Source of the DNA: a bacterium ADurb.Bin374
GTDB taxonomy: Bacteria > Riflebacteria > Ozemobacteria > Ozemobacterales > Ozemobacteraceae
Length of the DNA: 8,398 nt
Direction of reading: 5' to 3'
Assembly: GCA_002068715.1 (NCBI GenBank)
Contig: MWAR01000529.1
Span: 1 to 8,398 of the forward strand
The position numbers and the translations under genes are program-made. Of this stretch, positions 1 through 6,160 are shown one piece after another (the first letter of the stretch is position 1; each line of letters opens with the position of its first letter). The notes beneath the pieces are model-generated. The model was not told the origin of the DNA. It did not search any database and saw nothing but the letters and a program-made list of their open reading frames with translations.

Positions 1-634
1 CCCGCCTCAACTCAATGGACATGGGCGGCGGAGCCTCGCGGGCGACCATTTCCATCGCCTGCAGAAGCGAATAGCCGGCTTTCAGACCGTTCGCGATCAT
101 GATCAGGGCATCCTGGATCTGGTTCCCGAAGGCTGTCGAGCGTTGGCTTTTCATGATCGTGACCCAGAGATTCGGCACGAAAAAACCGACGACGCCCAGC
201 CCAAGCCCCAATATGGGATTCTGCGTGATGAGCGTTCCGAAAATGGCCGGTACGATCGTTGCGATGAAGACTACCGCCACAAACTCGTTTGCCTTCAAGG
301 GAACACCGGCTTTCGCAAGTTTGTCGGCGATTCGCGCTGCCATCCCTTTGGGAGTCAGCACGAAACCGACATTTCCGAGAAGCTTCTTCAGACCCTGTTC
401 ATCGCCGCGGGTCTCTTTGACCCAGTCGTCTTCCCCCTCTTCCGAGCCCCTGTCGTGCTTCTCATCCTCCTCGTCGGGAGGGGTGTACTGCTTGGCGATC
501 ATCTCGGATTCGACGAGATACTGCTCCATGCGCGCACGAACGTCTTCCCCGGGGGCTGAGCCGAAGAGGGAAAACAGCAGGAGGGTAAACAACAACGCCG
601 TAAAGCCGGCTACAACGATAAAAATCAGTTGCAC
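1..634 (-). CDS. tadB: TadB, Tad pilus inner-membrane platform protein (N-terminal part; runs off the left edge)
   Basis: Inner-membrane platform protein of the Tad/Flp pilus machine, partner of the ATPase TadA. I translated it by hand: 211 codons from a GTG at 632-634, open to the window edge. Residues 3-24 form a hydrophobic N-terminal segment (LIFIVVAGF...). Residues 52-80 are a very acidic, probably disordered linker (DEEDEKHDRGSEEGEDD). Two hydrophobic segments follow at about 118-137 and 140-160, then the start of the T2SSF (GspF-like) cytoplasmic domain at about 168, with the family-typical GLKAGYSLLQAM at 183-194. That pattern, directly after tadA, fits TadB better than TadC, which usually comes next. 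Only 4 bases separate it from the tadA stop, so translation is probably coupled; no strong Shine-Dalgarno is visible. Full members are usually about 300-330 residues, so roughly a third is missing. The family is secure; the exact start is moderately sure. Confidence 0.88.
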   Translation of the reverse strand, partial: MQLIFIVVAGFTALLFTLLLFSLFGSAPGEDVRARMEQYLVESEMIAKQYTPPDEEDEKHDRGSEEGEDDWVKETRGDEQGLKKLLGNVGFVLTPKGMAARIADKLAKAGVPLKANEFVAVVFIATIVPAIFGTLITQNPILGLGLGVVGFFVPNLWVTIMKSQRSTAFGNQIQDALIMIANGLKAGYSLLQAMEMVAREAPPPMSIELRR

Positions 635-638
635 GCAA

Positions 639-2009
639 TCACCAGCCTTTTGAGGAGTCGGTGAAGACGTTCGGCGGCAGATGTATTCCAGCTTCTTCGA
701 ATTTGGATGCGAATTTTGGTCTGATGCCGGTCGCCTTCAGGCGCCCGATGATCTTCCCTTTTTCGTCGACACCGGTCTGTTCGAACCGGAAGATGTCCTG
801 CATGACGATCTTGTCGCCTTCCATGCCCTGGATCTCGGTCAGATACGTGATCTTGCGCGAGCCGTCCTTGAGGCGGGACTGCTGGATGATCAGTTGAACG
901 GCCGAGGAGATCTGCTCGCGAATGGCGCGGACCGGGAGATCCATGCCGGCCATCAGGACCATCGTTTCGAGACGGGCGAGCATGTCGCGGGGTGTGTTGG
1001 CGTGGCCCGTGGTCAGCGAGCCGTCATGGCCGGTGTTCATGGCCTGGAGCATGTCGAGCGCCTCGCCGCCGCGGCACTCGCCGACGATGACCCGCTCGGG
1101 GCGCATGCGGAGCGTGTTCTTGATGAGTTCGCGCATCGGAACGGCGCCCTTGCCTTCGATGTTCGCCGGACGCGTTTCGAGACGCACGACATGCGGCTGG
1201 CGCAGCTGGAGTTCGGCCGCGTCTTCGCAGGTGATGATGCGCTCGTCTTCCGGAATGAAGGAGCTCAGGATGTTCAGCGTGGTCGTCTTTCCGGAGCCCG
1301 TGCCGCCCGAAACGACGCAGTTGAGGCGAACCTTGATGCAGGCCTCGAGAAACCTCGCCATGTCGTCCGTCAGAGTGCCGAAGCGCACCAGATCGGCGAT
1401 GCCGAGGGCTTCCTTCTTGAATTTCCGGATCGTGATCGTCGGCCCGTTCAGCGCGAGAGGCGGGATGATGGCGTTCACGCGGGAGCCGTCGGGAAGACGC
1501 GCGTCGACGTAAGGAACCGACTCGTCGATGCGGCGGCCGATCGGCGCGACGATGCGCTCGATGATGCGCATCACGTGATCGTTGTCTTTGAACTTGATCT
1601 CGGAAAGCGTCAGCTTTCCTTTCTTTTCGAAATAGATCTGGTAGGGGCCGTTGACCATGACTTCAGAAATGTCGTCATCGTCGAGCAGCTTCTGGATCGG
1701 ACCGAACCCGATCATGTCGTCCAGAAGGACCTGCGTCATAGACTCCATCTCGCGGGGCGAAAGGGAGATGTTCAGCTTGCTTCCTTCCTCGGTCGTGACC
1801 TGGCCGATACGGTCGCGGAGCATGCCGCGCTTCTTTTCCTGGTTCGTCTCGGCCATGATCGCCTGGGGCATGTCGTCGATCAGCCGGGTGTGGACCTTTT
1901 CCTTGAGCCTCTCAAAGCCGGTGATTTCGCGGGTTACCGCAGATTCGAGGATGCCGGATTTTTCTACGGACTTCTTTTCCTCATTCAGACGAGAAAGTAA
2001 ACCACCCAT
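639..2009 (-). CDS. tadA: TadA/CpaF, secretion ATPase of the Tad pilus
   Basis: Hexameric cytoplasmic ATPase (GspE/VirB11 superfamily) that powers assembly of Flp-type pili by the Tad machine. The 456 residues match CpaF proteins in length and order: a helical N-terminal region (1-100), the N-terminal ATPase-associated domain (about 100-220, with FGPIQKLLDD and ISEVMVNG), then the motor domain. Visible motifs are Walker A GGTGSGKT (235-242), the Asp box CEDAAELQL (261-269), Walker B VIVGECRGGEA (307-317, catalytic E311) and the His box TGHDGSLTTGHANT (326-339). All key residues are present, so it should be active. The ATG start is supported by AGGGAGGT at 2018-2025, with 8 bases between the GGAGGT core and the ATG; this ribosome site lies over the last codons and stop of cpaE. 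Fourth-last of the window's leftward series, it is followed 4 bases later by tadB. Confidence 0.97.
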   Translation of the reverse strand: MGGLLSRLNEEKKSVEKSGILESAVTREITGFERLKEKVHTRLIDDMPQAIMAETNQEKKRGMLRDRIGQVTTEEGSKLNISLSPREMESMTQVLLDDMIGFGPIQKLLDDDDISEVMVNGPYQIYFEKKGKLTLSEIKFKDNDHVMRIIERIVAPIGRRIDESVPYVDARLPDGSRVNAIIPPLALNGPTITIRKFKKEALGIADLVRFGTLTDDMARFLEACIKVRLNCVVSGGTGSGKTTTLNILSSFIPEDERIITCEDAAELQLRQPHVVRLETRPANIEGKGAVPMRELIKNTLRMRPERVIVGECRGGEALDMLQAMNTGHDGSLTTGHANTPRDMLARLETMVLMAGMDLPVRAIREQISSAVQLIIQQSRLKDGSRKITYLTEIQGMEGDKIVMQDIFRFEQTGVDEKGKIIGRLKATGIRPKFASKFEEAGIHLPPNVFTDSSKGW

Positions 2010-2015
2010 CAGACG

Positions 2016-3239
2016 TTACCTCCCTTGGTTCAAGACCCGAAATATGATGTTTTTGAACTGCTCGATGACACTCTGCTGCTCGATCGTTGGAGCCTCTCTC
2101 TCCACGCCGGCGATCGTCATGGCCATGTCTTTGATTGTTTTGGCCAACGGAGTGTCAGGAGATTTTACCACAAAAGGTTCGCCTTGGTTAAGTGCCTGCT
2201 GCGCCGTCGCCATATCCATCGGAACGGTCGAGAAAAGCGGGATGGCGAGACCCGCTTCGATATCCTTGCACCCGATGCCCGCGTGCGGAAAATCTTTGTT
2301 GAGAACCAGCTTGATCTTGTTCGTGTCGAACTTTATGTCGGAAAAGGTTTTCAGACACAGTTTCGTGTTCTTCAGCGAGCTTATTTCGAGAGTCGCCACG
2401 AGCAGCACGATATCAGTGCGGTCGAGAATGGCCAGCTCAAGATCGCCGATGTGAGGCGCGGTGTCGAAGATGATGAATTGGTAGTTTTCCGATACCTGGT
2501 CGAGAATCTGCTTGATGTGCTGAGCCTTGATCGACTCGGCGTATGCCGGCTCGATCGGCGCCAGAAGAAGCTCGAGACCGCTCGGATGGCGAACCGTATT
2601 CTTTTCGATATCTTCGGCGGAGACTTCATCCTTGTTGTCCTGGATGATGCCGTAGATGTTCCTGTTGCATTTCTGGTTCAGGGTGATCGCGACGTCGCCG
2701 AACTGAAGCGACGTGTCGATCAGGAGCGTGTGCTTGCCCAGCCTGGCCAGGCTCACGGCAAGATTGGTCGCCAGCGTCGTCTTCCCGACGCCACCCTTTG
2801 TCGAGAAGAACGTCAGAACCTGCGCCTTCTGCTCTTCGACGAGCGCGTCGGGAGTATCCTTCACCCATTGGTTGAAGACATTCAGAATCGCTTCCGAAAG
2901 CTCGCTTCCGGAAAAGGGCTTCGTGAGGAAGTCTTTCGCCCCGGCTTTCATCGCCCGGCGGAAATACTCCTGCTCGCTCTGGATCGACATGATGATGACC
3001 TGGATGTTCGGTCGCTCCTTGGTGAGCGTTTCCGTGGCCTTCAAGCCATCCAGTTTCGGCATGTTGATGTCCATCAGGACGACGTGCGGCGAAAGCTCGC
3101 GTATCAGCTTGAGAGCTTCTTCCCCGTCACCGGCTTCGCCGACGACGCGTACATTGTCAATGGTGCTCAGCATGCGGCGCACGTTCGAGCGGAGCTCGAT
3201 CATGTCGTCGGCGATGAACACCTTGATGCGTTGCGCCAT
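2016..3239 (-). CDS. cpaE: Receiver domain fused to CpaE/TadZ ParA-like ATPase
   Basis: Predicted localisation or regulatory ATPase of the Tad pilus. Residues 1-125 form a complete response-regulator receiver: acidic pair D11/D12, phosphoacceptor D57 in VVLMDINMPKLDG, switch S85 and K107 in LTKPF. Residues 139-380 form a ParA/MinD-type ATPase: deviant Walker A TKGGVGKTT (147-155, signature K148 and P-loop K153), Walker A' LLIDTSLQFGD (172-182) and Walker B FIIFDTAP (255-262). In studied CpaE/TadZ proteins the N-terminal receiver-like domain is often degenerate; here every phosphorylation residue is kept, so control by a histidine kinase is plausible (inference). No output DNA-binding domain is seen. 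The C-terminal 25 residues look amphipathic. The ATG has a GGGAG site about 7 bases upstream. The stop lies 6 bases before tadA, so the two are co-transcribed. Family assignment is firm; partner kinase unknown. Confidence 0.95.
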   Translation of the reverse strand: MAQRIKVFIADDMIELRSNVRRMLSTIDNVRVVGEAGDGEEALKLIRELSPHVVLMDINMPKLDGLKATETLTKERPNIQVIIMSIQSEQEYFRRAMKAGAKDFLTKPFSGSELSEAILNVFNQWVKDTPDALVEEQKAQVLTFFSTKGGVGKTTLATNLAVSLARLGKHTLLIDTSLQFGDVAITLNQKCNRNIYGIIQDNKDEVSAEDIEKNTVRHPSGLELLLAPIEPAYAESIKAQHIKQILDQVSENYQFIIFDTAPHIGDLELAILDRTDIVLLVATLEISSLKNTKLCLKTFSDIKFDTNKIKLVLNKDFPHAGIGCKDIEAGLAIPLFSTVPMDMATAQQALNQGEPFVVKSPDTPLAKTIKDMAMTIAGVEREAPTIEQQSVIEQFKNIIFRVLNQGR

Positions 3240-3287
3240 TCACTTCTCCCGGGTGCAGGGTGACTCCATGGTTAAGTCAAGAAACAT
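3240..3287 (-). other. Possible 15-codon upstream reading frame abutting cpaE
   Basis: A short frame begins at an ATG (3285-3287), has a second in-frame ATG (3267-3269) and ends in a TGA (3240-3242) that directly touches the cpaE ATG. Such an arrangement could couple translation. Neither ATG has a recognisable Shine-Dalgarno, and a 15-codon frame arises easily by chance, so this is weak. Confidence 0.15.
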
Positions 3288-3323
3288 ATCACAGGAGGTC
3301 TCGCCCGGACAACGGAAAAGCAC

Positions 3324-3349
3324 GATATTCGAAAAAATCTGCGAATGTC
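3324..3349. repeat. Inverted repeat in the tadV-cpaE gap
   Basis: GATATTCG and CGAATGTC form 8-base arms with one mismatch (a G-U pair in the minus-strand RNA) around a 10-base loop. It lies in the 132-base gap between tadV and cpaE, the only sizeable gap in the Tad operon. It could be an RNA hairpin or a protein site. No run of T follows it on the minus strand, so it is not a good terminator. No convincing promoter for cpaE is visible in this gap. Confidence 0.3.
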
Positions 3350-3371
3350 CGTTTGCGTGGGCGGCGCCGGG

Positions 3372-3917
3372 CTACCAGCGCAGGGGAATTTCCATGAAGG
3401 TTGCGAGCAGCGCACCCAGGAAGATATCTATTCCGAGATAGAACCTGTAACCGGTCTGTCCGGCCGTGTTGTGGATCGTTTTCGAGCGGAACGCTCCGCT
3501 CTGGATGCTCGCCATGAGCATGGGAAGAGCATCTTTGCCGAAGTTCAGCCTCTGGATGACGATGGCATGCGGGATGCCGAGAATGCAGGAATACAGAAAG
3601 GTGCCGATGACGAATTTCGTGCCGGCCAGCGCCGCGAGGCCGCCGAGGAGTTTCACGTCCCCCATGCCGATGACGCCGATCATGGCCGGGCCCATGTACA
3701 GGGCGATGCCGACGAGGGTCGCGAGAAAACTGTACCCGAGACCTGACCAGCCGTACCACCAGAGGTTCGCCAGCCAGCCGGTCAGGATCAGGGGAAATGT
3801 CAGCCAGTTGTAAATCTTGCCCCGGCGCATATCGGTGACCATGCCGACGGCGGCCCCCGCGAGCGCGATCAGGCGGATCCAGAGGTCAGGTGGTTGGGGA
3901 ACGGTGAACTCGAACAA
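3372..3917 (-). CDS. tadV: TadV/CpaA-type prepilin peptidase (A24 family)
   Basis: Inner-membrane aspartic protease that cleaves the leader peptide of Flp-type prepilins. The 181 residues are strongly hydrophobic, with about five or six membrane segments (for example 13-28, 36-54, 61-82, 89-119 and 158-176). The two catalytic aspartates of the A24 family are present: D29 in TDMRRGKIYN and D87 in the GMGDVKLL motif (84-92). It lacks the N-terminal methyltransferase domain of PilD, as expected for the short TadV/CpaA class. The start is a TTG at 3915-3917, chosen because AGGAG lies 8 bases upstream and no ATG fits. It is the first gene of the Tad operon here, behind a candidate promoter (3946-3972) and a terminator for the previous gene. 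The pilin substrate gene is not in the window. Confidence 0.93.
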   Translation of the reverse strand: MFEFTVPQPPDLWIRLIALAGAAVGMVTDMRRGKIYNWLTFPLILTGWLANLWWYGWSGLGYSFLATLVGIALYMGPAMIGVIGMGDVKLLGGLAALAGTKFVIGTFLYSCILGIPHAIVIQRLNFGKDALPMLMASIQSGAFRSKTIHNTAGQTGYRFYLGIDIFLGALLATFMEIPLRW

Positions 3918-3945
3918 CGCTTTTTCTCCTGAGACGATGCCTGAA

Positions 3946-3972
3946 ATATTAGCACGGTCTCATCATTCACAA
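3946..3972 (-). promoter_or_regulatory. Candidate sigma-70 promoter for the Tad operon
   Basis: On the minus strand, TTGTGA (3967-3972) stands 15 bases before TAATAT (3946-3951). The TAATAT is preceded by TGC, giving an extended -10. Transcription would begin near 3939, leaving a leader of about 20 bases with the AGGAG of tadV. The position between a terminator and the first Tad gene supports it; the short spacer and imperfect -35 weaken it. Confidence 0.35.
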
Positions 3973-4005
3973 AATCATTTTCAGCAGAGAAATCCCGGCA
4001 CGGGG

Positions 4006-4043
4006 AAAACGAAACAGGCCGCCCGTGATCGCCGGACGGCCTG
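4006..4043 (-). terminator. Rho-independent terminator of the Wzc-like gene
   Basis: Reading the minus strand, CAGGCCGTCCG (4033-4043), a 7-base loop and CGGGCGGCCTG (4015-4025) make an 11-base GC-rich stem with one G-U pair, followed at once by TTTCGTTTT (4006-4014). It lies 23 bases after the stop codon of the Wzc-like gene. This separates the polysaccharide genes from the Tad operon. Confidence 0.85.
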
Positions 4044-4066
4044 CTGTAGAGCAATGAAAGAACGGT

Positions 4067-6025
4067 TCAGGTCGTGACGTAGCCGAGAACGGTGGCCCGG
4101 ATGTTCTTCAGGAAATCCTGGCTGGCCTTGATGTCCGCCTCGGGCTCTCCCTCGCGATGCAGGAAAACGACGCCGCCCACCTGCTCGGCGAGAATGCCGG
4201 CATCCGGGTATTCGAGAAGCGCCGGGGTGTCGATGAGGACCAGTTCGACCCTGCGCTTGAGGGTGTCCAGCAGTTCGATCATCGAAACCGAGCCCAGAAG
4301 CTCGACCGGGTGCGGCGGAATCGGACCGGCCGTGATCAGGCCGAGATTCTTGAGCATCGTCGGCTTCACGATGTTCGCCGACGACTGGCCGCAGAGGGCC
4401 GTGCTGAGCCCGGTGTGATTGTCGGTGTCGAAGATGCGGTGCAGGACGGGCCGCCGGAAGTTCGCATCGATCAGGACGACCGAGTAGTTCGCCTGGGCGA
4501 ACAGTATGGCGAGATTCGCCGTCAGCGTGCTTCGCCCCATTCCCGAGCGGGACGAGCAGATCTGAATGATGCGGGTGGCGTTGTCGGCGAGCGCGATCTG
4601 GAGATTCGACACGAGGGCCCGATAGGGCTCGAGCCGCCTCGAATCGGGCTCGTTGAGAACGATCAGCCGCTCGTCATAGCAGGCGTGATGAACCGAGTCG
4701 GGCACTGGCAGCGCGAGGCGCGTCGACGAGAGCGGCGACATCTCGAGCAGGTGCGTCGACGGTCTGGCCTCGTAGCCGGGGGCCGAGACGAAAACCGGGG
4801 TGGGAGTGCCCACGAATTCCGCTTTCATCGGAATCGGCGTGTAGAGCAGGAAGACGGCGAGAAGCGTTCCGCCCAGCATTGCCGCGAGTTCGCGCTGGAG
4901 CAGGGAAAGGCCGATCGGCTTCGGCGCATCGATGTCCTTGCGGAGGACCTGGATCCGCCCGACCGCGGTCGACTGCTTGATCTGCAGCTCTTCCAGCCGC
5001 ATCGTGACATCGGAGTAGAGCAGTTCGAGAGATCTGATGCGGGAGGTGCTGGCCGAAGAGGCGAGGGCGGGTGTGCGGCCGCCGAAGGGGCTTGCCAGGG
5101 TCGGTTCGGGCGGGGTCCGGTTGGCTTCGAACCAGCGCTTCTTCAATTCTTCCAGTTTGGCCGTGTTCGTATCGATTTCCTGCTGCAGGGCATCATACTC
5201 GGGGTTCGGTTCTTTTCTGTCCCGCTGCGAGGCTAGTTTGCGCTGGCGGGCCTGGAGCTCGGCGATGAACTCGTTCGCCGCGACCACCTTGGGGTGCTTC
5301 TCGCGATAGGTTTCGAGCAGGCGAGCAAGCTCCGCGCGGGCCTCCGCGAGGGTGTCGCGCACTTCCGCCAGGGCGTTGTCAGTGCGGGACGACGGGACGA
5401 CGCGAATGCGGGGAAGGGTCTGCAAGCGCTTCTTGTCTGCCTGTAGCTTCGTGCCGACGCGCTGGATTTCCTCGTCGAGGGCAAGCGCCTCGTTCTCGAA
5501 AAGCGGCGACGGCAGGGCTTCCGATGTGCCTCGGCGCGCCTCGTCGAGCTTCTCTTTGAGCACGCTCTTCTTTTTTTCGAGCATCTCGATCTCGAACAGA
5601 TTCGTCTCGTTCGAATACCCGAGGAACCGCTCCGAGAGCATCTTGATGACGGCGTCACCAAGCGCAGGCAGCTCCGTCGGATTCGGATCGCGAACAGTGA
5701 GTTTCACGAGGCCCTGGCCGGCATCCTCCAGCGAGAAAGGCGCATAGCGGGGTTCCGACTTTCCGAGGTCGAGCCCGCAGGTCTGGAGAACTTCTCCGAT
5801 CACGTCCTTTTGGGAAAGGATACCGTTCATCGCCGCGGCCGGGCTGTCGCCGGGGCGTAACTCGCTTGTCATGACCCTGAGAAGGGATTTGCTCTCGTAA
5901 ACGGTCGGGAAGACGCGGCTGACGAGCGCCGTGACGAGCAGCGTCGCGGCTACGATCATGACGGCCGCTCCCCGATGTCGGTCGAGGCTGCGGAGGATGC
6001 CTTCGAACAGGTTCTCCTGCGCCAT
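4067..6025 (-). CDS. Wzc-like polysaccharide co-polymerase with BY-kinase-type domain, P-loop lysine replaced
   Basis: Inner-membrane protein of the Wzz/Wzc family that controls polysaccharide chain length or export. 652 residues: membrane segment 1 (about 20-38), a Wzz-like region (39-120), a long periplasmic coiled coil (about 140-300, with the family motif TYREKHPKVVAANEFI at 239-254), a proline-containing stretch before membrane segment 2 (368-397), then a cytoplasmic ATPase domain (about 455-652). That domain has Walker A' VVLIDANFRRP (516-526) and Walker B LVLIDTP (595-601). The P-loop reads SGMGRST (494-500), with R498 (codon CGA, 4532-4534) where the invariant lysine belongs. The protein ends at GYVTT with no tyrosine cluster. 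Both losses suggest weak or no kinase activity (inference). The start at 6025 is chosen over an ATG 12 codons upstream because AGGAGG (6033-6038) lies 7 bases before it. A terminator follows the gene. Confidence 0.9.
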   Translation of the reverse strand: MAQENLFEGILRSLDRHRGAAVMIVAATLLVTALVSRVFPTVYESKSLLRVMTSELRPGDSPAAAMNGILSQKDVIGEVLQTCGLDLGKSEPRYAPFSLEDAGQGLVKLTVRDPNPTELPALGDAVIKMLSERFLGYSNETNLFEIEMLEKKKSVLKEKLDEARRGTSEALPSPLFENEALALDEEIQRVGTKLQADKKRLQTLPRIRVVPSSRTDNALAEVRDTLAEARAELARLLETYREKHPKVVAANEFIAELQARQRKLASQRDRKEPNPEYDALQQEIDTNTAKLEELKKRWFEANRTPPEPTLASPFGGRTPALASSASTSRIRSLELLYSDVTMRLEELQIKQSTAVGRIQVLRKDIDAPKPIGLSLLQRELAAMLGGTLLAVFLLYTPIPMKAEFVGTPTPVFVSAPGYEARPSTHLLEMSPLSSTRLALPVPDSVHHACYDERLIVLNEPDSRRLEPYRALVSNLQIALADNATRIIQICSSRSGMGRSTLTANLAILFAQANYSVVLIDANFRRPVLHRIFDTDNHTGLSTALCGQSSANIVKPTMLKNLGLITAGPIPPHPVELLGSVSMIELLDTLKRRVELVLIDTPALLEYPDAGILAEQVGGVVFLHREGEPEADIKASQDFLKNIRATVLGYVTT

Positions 6026-6032
6026 TGTTTTG

Positions 6033-6038
6033 CCTCCT
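6033..6038 (-). promoter_or_regulatory. Shine-Dalgarno that fixes the start of the Wzc-like gene
   Basis: A perfect AGGAGG on the minus strand lies 7 bases upstream of the ATG at 6023-6025. The upstream in-frame ATG at 6059-6061 would place this site inside the coding region and has no comparable site of its own. Confidence 0.8.
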
Positions 6039-6113
6039 AAGCACGAATCCTGCCCCGACACGTCGCGCGTACCGGGGTCTCAGGAAACATCGGCAAAACC
6101 GAAGGCAAATCGA

Positions 6114-6140
6114 AGGGGCACGGTCGAAAACCGTGCCCCT
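6114..6140 (-). terminator. Strong hairpin after the aminotransferase gene, weak T tract
   Basis: AGGGGCACGGT (6114-6124) and ACCGTGCCCCT (6130-6140) pair perfectly over 11 bases with a 5-base loop. The hairpin sits 20 bases after the aminotransferase stop. On the minus strand it is followed by TCGATTTGCC rather than a solid T run, so it may be a partial terminator, an attenuator or a 3'-end stabiliser that sets a lower level for the downstream Wzc-like gene. Confidence 0.55.
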
Positions 6141-6160
6141 GGACATGACGGGAGGTGGTA

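Noticed and set aside
99..653. Plus-strand frames at the left edge
   Set aside because: They lie opposite the hand-translated tadB, which has clear family motifs.
681..2000. Long plus-strand frame of 439 codons opposite tadA
   Set aside because: It is the complement of a complete CpaF ATPase, has no recognisable domain and is rich in Arg, Asp and Val as expected of a GC-rich antisense frame.
2025..3263. Plus-strand frame of 412 codons opposite cpaE
   Set aside because: Antisense of a secure receiver-ParA protein; low-complexity charged composition and no motif.
3869..4054. Minus-strand 61-codon frame between the Wzc-like gene and tadV
   Set aside because: It crosses the terminator and overlaps the start of tadV in another frame; no motif or ribosome site.
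4157..5236. Plus-strand frame of 359 codons opposite the Wzc-like gene
   Set aside because: Antisense shadow with repeated Arg, Glu and Gly and no domain.
6026..6061. Longer start of the Wzc-like protein (12 extra residues)
   Set aside because: The perfect AGGAGG at 6033-6038 sits inside that extension, and the shorter start gives the usual Wzz-type N-terminus.
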